A stretch of DNA of 64,000 bases from Microbacterium hydrothermale (GTDB lineage: Bacteria; Actinomycetota; Actinomycetes; Actinomycetales; Microbacteriaceae): assembly GCF_004854025.1 (NCBI RefSeq), contig NZ_STGM01000006.1:155333-219332 (forward strand), written 5' to 3'. Every line of letters begins with the position of its first letter. The first letter of the stretch is position 1. Positions 36,617 to 44,346 of the stretch are shown here, in pieces. Both the position numbers and the translations under genes were made by a program. Below the pieces are notes generated by a model. That model did no database searches and was not told the origin of the DNA. It saw only the letters and a list, made by a program, of their open reading frames with translations.

Positions 36617-37455
36617 TGCTGACCAAGTACCGTCTGTCCACGCTGATCCGCGAGATCATCCTCGTCCTGATCGGCATCGCCGTCCTGATCCCGTTCTGGA
36701 TCCTGCTCGTGACAGCCTTCAAAAGCCCCCTGGAGGCCGCCTCGTCGTCGGCTGTCGCACCTCCGACGGTCTTCGACCCGAGCGGATTCGTCCAGGCCGT
36801 CTCTGGTTCCGGCAACCGCAACGTGCTCGTTGCGATGCTCAACAGCGCCGTGATCACGGCCGGAAGCGTCATCCTGCTCATCCTCATTGGTTCCATCGCC
36901 GCCTACACGATCGCGCGGCGTCCCGGTCGCTTGGGCAATGCGGCCTACATCGGTTTCGTCGTCGGCATCATCCTGCCCTTCCAACTCGCGATGTTGCCGA
37001 CCTACGTGGCCCTGCGCTCGATCGGCCTGTTGGGCTCCCACGTCGGCATGATCCTCCTGTACACCGGATTGCTCATGCCCCTCGCCGTCTTCCTTTACAC
37101 GGGGTTCGCCCGTGTAGTCCCGGCTGACTATGAGGAAGCGGCGTCAATAGACGGGGCGAGCAAGTTCCGCATCTTCGTGAACATCGTCTTCCCTCTCCTC
37201 GCACCCGCGACGGGCACGGTGGCCATCATGACCGGGCTCATTGTCTGGAACGACTTCTTCACTCCGCTCATCTTCTTGAGCGGCTCCAAGGCAACCACTC
37301 TGCCGGTCATGATGTACAGCTTCGTCGGCGAGAACGCGACGCAGTGGAACGTCATCTTCGCCGTCGTGATCCTCTCGATGATTCCGATTCTCACCTTCTA
37401 TCTCTTCGCCCAGAAAAAGTTCATCCAGGGCTTTGCCGGGGGCATGAAGGGCTGA
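36616..37455 (+). CDS. ABC sugar transporter permease 2 (MalG type)
   Basis: 279 residues, six membrane helices, with the coupling loop ADYEEAASIDGASKFRIF (near residue 172). The start overlaps the stop of permease 1. No ATPase gene follows, so the importer must borrow a shared MsiK-like ATPase encoded elsewhere, which is common for CUT1 importers in actinobacteria. The next gene begins 35 bases downstream and is probably in the same transcript. Confidence 0.88.
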   Translation: MLTKYRLSTLIREIILVLIGIAVLIPFWILLVTAFKSPLEAASSSAVAPPTVFDPSGFVQAVSGSGNRNVLVAMLNSAVITAGSVILLILIGSIAAYTIARRPGRLGNAAYIGFVVGIILPFQLAMLPTYVALRSIGLLGSHVGMILLYTGLLMPLAVFLYTGFARVVPADYEEAASIDGASKFRIFVNIVFPLLAPATGTVAIMTGLIVWNDFFTPLIFLSGSKATTLPVMMYSFVGENATQWNVIFAVVILSMIPILTFYLFAQKKFIQGFAGGMKG

Positions 37456-37490
37456 ACGCCGCTCCGGCACCTCTCACGAAAGGAGACCGC

Positions 37491-38501
37491 ATGGCGGTCC
37501 ACGACATCAAGCGGGGCGTGAGCCTCTACAGCTTTCAGGAAGAGGTCTTCCTGCGGAAGCTGACCCTCGACGACGCGGTCCGCGTGTGCGCCGAGATGGG
37601 GGCCCGCGGGATCGAGGTGATTCCGGAGCAGTCGTTCGACAGCTTCCCGAACCTCACCGACGCCGAAATCGGCGGGTGGCACGAGCTGCACGCGAAGTAC
37701 GGCACGACGCCCACCGCGTACGACATGTTCATCGACTTGAAGCGCCGGAAAGACCGGGTCATGACGTTCGAGGAAGGCGTGGAATCGATCGTCCGCGACA
37801 TCAAGCTGGCCAACAAGCTCGGCTGCACCTCGATGCGCGTCATCGTGAACACCCCGCCCGAGGTGTTCGAGGCGGCGGCACCTTACGCCGAGGAGTACAA
37901 CGTCCGGCTCGGAGTCGAGATCCACGCGCCGATGCGCTTCGACCACCGGTGGATCCAGCAGTTCCTAGACATCGTGCATCGCGTCGACAGTCACTACCTC
38001 GGCATCGTGCCCGACATGGGCATCTTCGTCCGGGAGTTCCCGCGAGTGGTGGCCGAACGCTTCAAGCGCGATGGCGCTCGCCCCGACCTCGTCGACCACG
38101 CGGTGAAGGTGTACAACGACCACCCGGATGACATGGAGACTCTGACGCGCGAGCTCGCGTGGCGCGGGGGCACGGCGATCGACGTGGCGTTCGCGAACAA
38201 CGTCGTCGGCTACAACTACGTCGCGCCCGAGACCATGGCCCCGCACGTGCCCTACATCGTCCACATTCACGCGAAGTTCTACGAGATGGTCGGGGATGAG
38301 CGCGAGTATTCCATCCCCTACGACGAGATCGTGCCGGTGCTCATCGCCGGCGGATACGACGGATACCTGTCGAGCGAGTACGAGGGCAACCGCCACATCC
38401 AGGATGTACGGCCGGTCGACAGCGTGCAGGAAGTCGCCCACCAGCAGCGCATGCTCGCGCGTCTGCTCGGCGAGGAAACCACCACCGGAGGGAGCCGCTG
38501 A
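37491..38501 (+). CDS. CarB-like C-glycoside deglycosidase alpha subunit (copy 1)
   Basis: 336 residues. RGVSLYSFQEEVFLRKLTLD at the start and the divalent-metal ligands in GVEIHAPMRFD, GIVPDMGIF, HIHAKFYEM and LSSEYEGNRHIQD define this TIM-barrel group, known from C-deglycosidases such as CarBC, DfgAB and DgpBC. Those enzymes cleave the C-C bond between sugar and aromatic ring after C3 of the sugar has been oxidised, leaving a free aglycone and an unsaturated keto sugar. AAGGAG precedes the ATG. The beta subunit follows in a TGATG overlap. It is a close paralogue of the gene at 60069. Confidence 0.82.
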   Translation: MAVHDIKRGVSLYSFQEEVFLRKLTLDDAVRVCAEMGARGIEVIPEQSFDSFPNLTDAEIGGWHELHAKYGTTPTAYDMFIDLKRRKDRVMTFEEGVESIVRDIKLANKLGCTSMRVIVNTPPEVFEAAAPYAEEYNVRLGVEIHAPMRFDHRWIQQFLDIVHRVDSHYLGIVPDMGIFVREFPRVVAERFKRDGARPDLVDHAVKVYNDHPDDMETLTRELAWRGGTAIDVAFANNVVGYNYVAPETMAPHVPYIVHIHAKFYEMVGDEREYSIPYDEIVPVLIAGGYDGYLSSEYEGNRHIQDVRPVDSVQEVAHQQRMLARLLGEETTTGGSR

Positions 38502-38887
38502 TGTTCGACCGATACCTGCTGGAGGACGACACCTTCGCCAATGTCGAGGTCGACGGCGAGGTCGTCGGCTGGAAGATCGGTGCCCGGATCGGCTATTACC
38601 GAGGGCTGGGCCTGTCGATGATCGAGCTCTCGCTCGCCGTCGACGGTTCGCCGGTCCCGCCGGAGAGCATCCGCCTTCAGCTCCACGGCGCCGACTACCG
38701 CCTCAGCGAGATCGAGGACGTCCTCGACGATCGCTGGGGATTCTCCGAAACCGTCATTCTCTTTGTCGATCAGCCCGGGGGGTTGGCGCCGGGGGAGCAT
38801 GAGATCGCCTTCGAGCAGAGCCTGCGCATCTCATACCTCGCCGTGCCAAGTGTGAATCGGGTCTCGCGGCGACTGGCGCTGGCATGA
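38501..38887 (+). CDS. CarC-like C-glycoside deglycosidase beta subunit (DUF6379, copy 1)
   Basis: 128 residues. IGARIGYYRGLGLSMIELSL, then VDGSPVPPESIRLQLHG and the C-terminal LAPGEHEIAFEQSLRISY with LAVPSVN are shared with the protein at 61065, which likewise follows a CarB-like gene. In the known enzymes the small beta subunit packs against the alpha barrel and contributes to the aglycone side of the active site. Start coupling to the alpha gene supports a one-to-one complex. Confidence 0.8.
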   Translation: MFDRYLLEDDTFANVEVDGEVVGWKIGARIGYYRGLGLSMIELSLAVDGSPVPPESIRLQLHGADYRLSEIEDVLDDRWGFSETVILFVDQPGGLAPGEHEIAFEQSLRISYLAVPSVNRVSRRLALA

Positions 38888-38891
38888 GCTG

Positions 38892-38932
38892 CCGCTCCCG
38901 GTCCGGACCTCGACGTCCGGACCCGGGAGCGG
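38892..38932 (+). terminator. hairpin after the importer/deglycosidase operon
   Basis: CCGCTCCCGGTCCGGAC pairs with GTCCGGACCCGGGAGCGG with a single bulged base and a 6-nt loop, 5 bases after the stop at 38887. It probably ends or attenuates transcription before the MFS gene. Confidence 0.7.
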
Positions 38933-38948
38933 TCAGAGGGGCGGGGGC

Positions 38949-40202
38949 ATGAGAGTGATGTTCCGCGCGCTCGCGCACCGGAACTACCGGCTGTGGATCG
39001 CCGGACTGTTCATCTCCGGCATCGGAACGTGGATGCAGATGACCGCGCAGGACTGGACGGTTCTGACGGTGCTCACCGATCAGGATGCCGGAGCATTGTC
39101 GGTCGTCATCGCCTTGCAGACCGCTCCCCAGTTGCTCCTGTTGCCGATCTCGGGATACGTGTCCGACCGGATTCCCCGGAGGCGACTCCTCATCGGGACG
39201 CAGATCGCCATGGGACTGCTCGCCGTCACACTCGGATGCCTCCTCCTCGGCGGCGTCGCCGAGTACTGGCAGGTGTGCGTTCTCGCCGCCGTCACCGGCG
39301 TGGTTCAGGCCTTCGACTCTCCGGCGCGCAACACCTTCGGCAACGAGCTGGTCCATCCCGAGATCCTCCCCAACGCGATCGCGCTGGGCGGTGCGACGTT
39401 CAACCTCGCCCGTCTCGTCGGCCCGGCCATCGCCGGTCTTCTGATCGGGGTGGTGGGTCCGGGCTGGATCTTCATCGCCAACGCGGTGACCTTCGTGGCG
39501 ATGCTCACCGGGCTCGGTCTCATGCGCGCGCACGAGTTCCACCCGGTGCAGCGCGACGATGGGCGATCCGGGGGGTGGCTGGGCGGGATCCGCTACGTTC
39601 TTCGTGATCGCCGCGTGCTCGCGCTGATCGTGATGGTGTTCCTGGTCGTGGGCTTCGTGGGCAACTCCATCACTCTTCTGATCATCACGGCGGCGACGAA
39701 GGAGTTCGATCTCGGAGCGGCCGGCTTCGGTCTGCTGACGTCGTGCATCGCGGCGGGGTCGATCGTCGGTGCATTGTTCGCCGCGGCTCGCCGATCACCT
39801 CGCCCTCGCGTGCTGCTCGCCGCCGCACTCGGGTTCGGCATCGCGCTCCTGCTCGCGGCCGTCATGCCGACGGCGGAGACGTTCGCGCTCTCGATGCCGC
39901 TCGTCGGGTTCTTCCTGATGGCAGCGATGGCCACGGTCAATGCGCTGGTGCAGACGTGGACTCCGCCCGGTATGCGCGGCAGGGTCATCGGCGTTTACAT
40001 GCTCGCGTGGATGGGCGGTGCCCCGCTCGGCGCGCTGTCGTTCGGCGCGGTGGTAGAGGCGGCGGGGCCGCGCGTCGCTCTTGCCGTGGCCGGCGGCGTC
40101 GCGGCCCTGTGCGCGGTCGGCGTCGGTCTGCGTCTGTGCTCGTTGCGCGCGTCAGGAGCGGCCGCGGCACCCGCCCCGGCGGTATCGGAGGTGGCGCCGT
40201 GA
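38949..40202 (+). CDS. MFS transporter (EntS-like drug/siderophore exporter group)
   Basis: 417 residues with 12 predicted helices. The loop SGYVSDRIPRRRLLIGTQ between helices 2 and 3 is the motif-A region, and GVVQAFDSPARNTFGNELV with NAIALGGATFNLARLVGPAI is typical of the MFS-3/EntS group, which mostly exports. In this setting it may expel the aglycone or a toxic phenolic intermediate, or take one up. It lies beyond a hairpin and has no clear island operator, so its regulation is uncertain. It ends two bases from the convergent crotonase gene. Confidence 0.82.
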   Translation: MRVMFRALAHRNYRLWIAGLFISGIGTWMQMTAQDWTVLTVLTDQDAGALSVVIALQTAPQLLLLPISGYVSDRIPRRRLLIGTQIAMGLLAVTLGCLLLGGVAEYWQVCVLAAVTGVVQAFDSPARNTFGNELVHPEILPNAIALGGATFNLARLVGPAIAGLLIGVVGPGWIFIANAVTFVAMLTGLGLMRAHEFHPVQRDDGRSGGWLGGIRYVLRDRRVLALIVMVFLVVGFVGNSITLLIITAATKEFDLGAAGFGLLTSCIAAGSIVGALFAAARRSPRPRVLLAAALGFGIALLLAAVMPTAETFALSMPLVGFFLMAAMATVNALVQTWTPPGMRGRVIGVYMLAWMGGAPLGALSFGAVVEAAGPRVALAVAGGVAALCAVGVGLRLCSLRASGAAAAPAPAVSEVAP

Positions 40203-40204
40203 CC

Positions 40205-40957
40205 TCATCGACGGCGAGCGGCTGCGATCGCCTCACGGGCCGCCGGCGACGTGAACAGCGTGAACGAGGTCGCGACGAGGTCGGCGCCGTGCGCGTCGAT
40301 CTCGCGAACGATGCCTGCGGTGAGAAGAGGCTTCGTCGCGGCCATACCCTGCGGATGCGCGGCCCGCAGGGCGGTCAGGGTGGCATCCACGCGGGAGTCC
40401 ATGTCGGACGCGTCGACCGCTTCGTCGATGAGTCCGATGTGCGCAGCCCGCTGCGCGTCGATGCGCTCGGCCGTCAGAAACAGGCGCGTCGCATCACGCG
40501 AACGCAGCCGGGGCAGCACGCACACGGAGATGGCAGCGGGCGCGAGGCCCAGCCGCACCTCGGTGAAAGAGAAGTCCACGTCGGTACGGGCGATCGCGAA
40601 GTCGGCGGCGGCGACGAGACCGAGTCCTCCCGCCCGCGCGGGGCCGTCGAGCCGCGCGACCACGGGAACCGGAAGAGTCAGCATCTGCCTCATGACGGCG
40701 AGCAGCAGCTCGATCGATCGTCGCAGTCGCTCGGGATGCTCCTCCCGCAGATCGAGACCGGCGCAGAACGCCGGGCCCTCCCCGGACAGGACGACGGCTC
40801 GCGCGCCCGCCTGCACCGCGACGTCGAGCTGTGCGCTCACCGACGTGAGCATCTCGACGGTGAGGGCGTTGCGGTTCTCGGCTCGAGCGAGGGCGACGTG
40901 AGCGATTCCCGCATCGATCCGCAAGGAGGCGGGTGGGTCGGAATCAATGAGTGGCAT
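40205..40957 (-). CDS. enoyl-CoA hydratase/isomerase family protein (1)
   Basis: 250 residues with the crotonase fold: GEGPAFCAGLDLREE forms the first oxyanion loop and GPARAGGLGLVAAADFAIA the second. Of the two catalytic glutamates of rat crotonase, the first position is not acidic here; the second is kept in FSFTEVRLGL. The chemistry may therefore be isomerisation or C-C bond change rather than hydration. The ATG is preceded by island operator site 2, with TACGGT about 8 bases upstream, so the message may be leaderless. It faces the amidohydrolase gene across that site. Confidence 0.78.
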   Translation of the reverse strand: MPLIDSDPPASLRIDAGIAHVALARAENRNALTVEMLTSVSAQLDVAVQAGARAVVLSGEGPAFCAGLDLREEHPERLRRSIELLLAVMRQMLTLPVPVVARLDGPARAGGLGLVAAADFAIARTDVDFSFTEVRLGLAPAAISVCVLPRLRSRDATRLFLTAERIDAQRAAHIGLIDEAVDASDMDSRVDATLTALRAAHPQGMAATKPLLTAGIVREIDAHGADLVATSFTLFTSPAAREAIAAARRR

Positions 40958-40958
40958 A

Positions 40959-40980
40959 TTACCTACCGTAGTAGTTAGGA
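40959..40980. promoter_or_regulatory. divergent promoter with island operator (site 2)
   Basis: CTACCGTAGTAGTTAGGA (40963-40980) preceded by TTAC fills almost the whole 30-base gap between two divergent starts. ACTAC/GTAGT symmetry around the centre is shared with the sites at 51341 and 53491. TAGGAT (40976-40981) is placed as a -10 element for a leaderless GTG at 40988. Confidence 0.68.
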
Positions 40981-40987
40981 TAATCCT

Positions 40988-41830
40988 GTGAGAAGACTTG
41001 ACTTGCACTTCTACCCCGGAACGCCCACGTGGGTGCGTTCGCAGGGACCGTTCGCAAAGGCGCTGGCGGAATACTGGAACAAGCCCTGGGATGGCCGTCC
41101 CGAGTCGGACGTCGTCGCCGACGCCCGCGCGGCCGGCCTCCAGGCCGTCCTCGTGGCCTTCGACATCGAGAGCATCCATGGGGCGCCGCCGATGACCAAC
41201 CAGGAGGTCGCCGCTATGCGCGACCGTCACCCCGACGTCTTCGTCGGCGCGTGGGGCGCGGTCGATCCGTTCAAGGGCGAGGAGGCTCTGCGCGAGGTGG
41301 AGCGTGCCGTCCGCGAAGACGGCATCCTGGGCCTGCACTTCCACCCGATCATGGGGCGCTATCGCGTCGACTCGGACGAGCTCAAACCGCTCTTCGCGCT
41401 GATGCGCGACCTCGGGCTCGTGGCGATGGTCGACGTGGGGACGACCGGCATGGGTGCCGGGCTCCCCGGGGGCCTGGGCTCGCTCATCGAGAACGCCCAC
41501 CCCCTCGCCATCGACCGCCTCGCGGCCGAGTTCCCCGAACTTACGATCATCGCGTCGCACCCGGGCTGGCCCTGGGTCGACGAGATGACGGCCGTCGCTC
41601 TGCACAAGGGCAACGTGTTCTGGGAGCTGTCCGGTTGGGCGCCGAAGTACTTCTCGCCGCAACTCAAGGTCGACATCCGCGCTCGGTTGCAGGACAAGAT
41701 CATGTTCGGTTCCGACCACCCCAGCATCCCGTTCGATCGCCTGTTGCGAGAATGGGACGAGCTCGGGTACTCGGAGACGGTCATGAACAAGGTCTTCCAC
41801 GAGAACGCCGAGCGCGTGCTCGGCATCTGA
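40988..41830 (+). CDS. amidohydrolase-2 (ACMSD-like) family protein
   Basis: 280 residues from a GTG. Metal-site segments of the family are seen at LDLHFYPG (near residue 4), ILGLHFHPIMG (near 116), IIASHPGWPWVDE (near 185) and IMFGSDHPSIPFD (near 238, catalytic Asp). Members decarboxylate or hydrolyse aromatic and ring-fission acids. Set ahead of an SDR and an aryl-acid ligase, it may act on a carboxylated aglycone. TAGGAT lies 7 bases before the GTG and no ribosome site is present, so it is probably leaderless. Confidence 0.78.
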   Translation: MRRLDLHFYPGTPTWVRSQGPFAKALAEYWNKPWDGRPESDVVADARAAGLQAVLVAFDIESIHGAPPMTNQEVAAMRDRHPDVFVGAWGAVDPFKGEEALREVERAVREDGILGLHFHPIMGRYRVDSDELKPLFALMRDLGLVAMVDVGTTGMGAGLPGGLGSLIENAHPLAIDRLAAEFPELTIIASHPGWPWVDEMTAVALHKGNVFWELSGWAPKYFSPQLKVDIRARLQDKIMFGSDHPSIPFDRLLREWDELGYSETVMNKVFHENAERVLGI

Positions 41831-41869
41831 CCCACAGGTCTTTTCGCTCACCATCTTCAAGGAGGAAAC

Positions 41870-42631
41870 ATGGATGCTGCTCGCCCCCACGCGCTCGTCA
41901 CGGGCTCGGCCAGCGGAATCGGACGGGCCAGTGCGCTGCGGCTGGCCGCGGCAGGCTACGACGTGACGATCAATTACTCGCGCTCCCGCGACCGGGCCGA
42001 CCAGACCCTCGCCGAGCTGCACGAGCTGGGCGGGTCGCACCGTGCGGTGCAGGCGGACGTCAGCGACGACGACGCGGTCCGCGCCCTGGTCGCCGAGGCC
42101 GTCGACGCCGACGGGAACCTTACGGCGCTGGTCAACAACGCCGGAACGACGGCCGAGACTGCCCCCGACGACCTCGACGGGATCGACCTCGACGACTGGG
42201 ACCGCGTCATGCGCGTGAATGTGCGGGGCCTCGTCCAGGTCACCCGCGCGGCGGCCGGGCCGCTCCGGCAGGCGCGGGGCTCGATCGTGAACATCGCGAG
42301 CATCGTGGGCCTTCGCCCCGGCGCCCAGCCTCTCGTCTACGCCGCGAGCAAGGCCGCCGTGGTGAGCCTGACCAAGACACTCTCCCGCGTGATGGCCCCG
42401 GAGGTGCGGGTCAACGCCGTCGCGCCGGGATGGATCGCGGGGGAGTGGATGGAGCGCACCCTCGGCGACGACTACGACCGGCTCATGGAGCGGCGGGCCA
42501 AGCAGACTCCGCTCCGCCGCAACGTCACCCTCGATGACGTCGCCGCATCCGTCGAGGCTCTCGTCACCCTTCACCCGTTCGTCACCGGTGAGATCGTCGT
42601 GATCGACGGCGGCTTCACCGCCACCACCTAG
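41870..42631 (+). CDS. SDR-family oxidoreductase
   Basis: 253 residues, a classical short-chain dehydrogenase. The NAD(P) loop TGSASGIGRASALRL (residues about 11-25), NNAG (near 89), the catalytic Ser in IVNIASIVG and the YAASK motif (near 157-161) are all present. An Asn-Tyr-Ser-Arg run after the second strand (TINYSRSRD) suggests NADP+. Close to 3-oxoacyl-ACP-reductase-like enzymes, but the context points to reduction or oxidation of an aglycone or keto sugar. AAGGAGG precedes the ATG. Confidence 0.85.
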   Translation: MDAARPHALVTGSASGIGRASALRLAAAGYDVTINYSRSRDRADQTLAELHELGGSHRAVQADVSDDDAVRALVAEAVDADGNLTALVNNAGTTAETAPDDLDGIDLDDWDRVMRVNVRGLVQVTRAAAGPLRQARGSIVNIASIVGLRPGAQPLVYAASKAAVVSLTKTLSRVMAPEVRVNAVAPGWIAGEWMERTLGDDYDRLMERRAKQTPLRRNVTLDDVAASVEALVTLHPFVTGEIVVIDGGFTATT

Positions 42632-42638
42632 GAGACCC

Positions 42639-44291
42639 ATGACTCTCGACGGCATGGTCCGCTTCCCGGCCGAGGACGCCCGGCGCTATCGTGCGGCGGG
42701 GTACTGGGACGATCGGTTGCTCATCGACCACTACGAAGACGCGTTCCGCGCGTTCGCCGACCGCGTGGCCATCACCGACGGCGAGGTGACGTTGACCTAC
42801 GCGGAGCTGGAGGCACGCGCGCTGCGCGTGGCGCGGAACCTTTACGACCTCGGCATCCGACCGCTCGATCGGATCGTCGTGCAGCTGCGCAACACTGCCG
42901 CGTTCCCCCCGTTCTATCTGGGACTGCAGTACCTCGGCGCGGTGCCGATCATGGCCCTGCCCGTCCATCGCTACCGGGAGCTGGAGCAATTCGTTCGTCT
43001 GTCGGGCGCCATCGGTCTCGCGGCACCCGCCAAGAGCAAGGATGCCGATCACCGCGAGATCTACGCGCGGATCGCCGCCGAGCACCCCTCGCTCCGCCTT
43101 CTCTTCGTCGAGCAGGACGAGGGCGGATCCGACGTGGACGCGATCTTGATCTCCGAGCTCATCGAGCGCGAGCCGGTGGCCACCGAGGCCGACGTCCGTG
43201 CGCTCCACGAGGGTCTCGACCCGGAGGACCCCGCGGTGTTCCAGCTCTCGGGCGGCACGACGGGGATCCCCAAGCTCATCCCGCGATCGCACAATGACTA
43301 CGCCTTCAACTCCCATCTCGCGGCGTCCGTCTGCGACATCCGCGATGGTGATGTGCTGTTGGACGTCCTCCCGATCTCGCACAACCTTCCGCTCGCATGC
43401 CCGGGAATGCAGGGCTTCCTCTTCCGGGGAGCGACGGTCAGCCTGGTCGCCTCGACGTGGAGTGACGGCATCCTGGACCGCGTGGAATCCGACCGGGCGA
43501 CCCATATCCACGTCGTTCCCGCGCTCCTGATCAAGCTGACGGAGGCGCTCGCGGCCCGCCCGCGGGACGTTTCCTCGATGCGGGTCATCCAGAGCGGGGG
43601 GCAGCGCCTGCAGCCCGAGACACGCACACGTGCGGCGGCGCTCTTTCCCCGCGCCACGGTGCAGGAGAACTTCGGCATGGCGGAGGGGCTGCTGATGTTC
43701 GTGCGTCTGGACGACCCCGACGACGTGCGTCTGGAGACGGTGGGGCGCCCGATCTGCGCCGACGACGAGGTGCGGCTCGTCGACGAGGACGGGAACGATG
43801 TCGCGGACGGTGAGGTGGGGGAATTCTGGGCGCGAGGGCCGTACACCCTCCGCGGCTACTTCCGTGCGCCGGAGCACAACGCCACGGCGTTCTCGCCCGA
43901 CGGGTTCTACATGAGCGGTGACCTGATGTACCGGCATCCCTCCGGCAATTACGTCGTGGCCGGGCGCCGTAAAGACCTCATCAACCGCGGCGGGGAGAAG
44001 ATCTCGGCGGAAGAGATCGAGAACCTCATCCTGGCTCACCCGGCGGTCGTGCTCGCCGCGGCGGTGCCCATGCCCGACCCGGTCCTCGGTGAGCGCACGT
44101 GCGCGTGTGTGGTGCTGCGTGAGGGTGCGACCCTCGAGCTCCAGGAGCTCGTGGACTTCCTGCGTGGCTTCGACCTCGCCACCTTCAAACTCCCCGAGGC
44201 GTTGCGTGTGTACGACGAGCTGCCGCTGTCGCCGATCGGCAAGGTGTCGAAGAAGGACCTCGTCGCGGAGCTCGCCGCCGATCTGGTGTGA
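42639..44291 (+). CDS. aryl-acid adenylate/CoA ligase (DhbE/EntE/salicylate-type)
   Basis: 550 residues of the ANL superfamily, most like the aryl-acid-activating enzymes. The phosphate loop LSGGTTGIPKLIPRSHNDY is near residue 204; VQENFGMAEGLLMFVRLDDP is the A5 region; MSGDLMYRHPSGNYVVAGR and the C-terminal lysine in PLSPIGKVSKKDL complete it. The pocket segment SHNLPLACPG has Asn where 2,3-dihydroxybenzoate enzymes have their carboxylate contact and Ala-Cys where they have Ser-Ser; Cys is typical of salicylate-activating members. No carrier protein or NRPS gene is near, so CoA is the likelier acceptor. It is 7 bases after the SDR. Confidence 0.8.
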   Translation: MTLDGMVRFPAEDARRYRAAGYWDDRLLIDHYEDAFRAFADRVAITDGEVTLTYAELEARALRVARNLYDLGIRPLDRIVVQLRNTAAFPPFYLGLQYLGAVPIMALPVHRYRELEQFVRLSGAIGLAAPAKSKDADHREIYARIAAEHPSLRLLFVEQDEGGSDVDAILISELIEREPVATEADVRALHEGLDPEDPAVFQLSGGTTGIPKLIPRSHNDYAFNSHLAASVCDIRDGDVLLDVLPISHNLPLACPGMQGFLFRGATVSLVASTWSDGILDRVESDRATHIHVVPALLIKLTEALAARPRDVSSMRVIQSGGQRLQPETRTRAAALFPRATVQENFGMAEGLLMFVRLDDPDDVRLETVGRPICADDEVRLVDEDGNDVADGEVGEFWARGPYTLRGYFRAPEHNATAFSPDGFYMSGDLMYRHPSGNYVVAGRRKDLINRGGEKISAEEIENLILAHPAVVLAAAVPMPDPVLGERTCACVVLREGATLELQELVDFLRGFDLATFKLPEALRVYDELPLSPIGKVSKKDLVAELAADLV

Positions 44292-44297
44292 CGCCGC

Positions 44298-44338
44298 GAA
44301 GAAGGGGCCGGACGATTCTCGTCCGGCCCCTTCTTCGT
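44298..44338. terminator. strong bidirectional terminator
   Basis: CGAAGAAGGGGCCGGACG and CGTCCGGCCCCTTCTTCG form a perfect 18-bp stem with loop ATTCT. It lies between convergent operons ending at 44291 and 44347, with a T-run inside each arm on both strands. Confidence 0.9.
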
Positions 44339-44346
44339 TCGGCTGA

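Noticed and set aside
40205..42655. An apparent 816-residue protein ending in a crotonase domain
   Set aside because: Only the last 250 residues are meaningful. The first part is antisense to the amidohydrolase and SDR genes, and the operator and promoter at 40959-40980 lie inside it.
42639..44291. Part of a catechol or salicylate siderophore cluster
   Set aside because: No isochorismate synthase, aryl carrier protein, NRPS or siderophore uptake genes are found in the window, although the neighbouring MFS gene is EntS-like.
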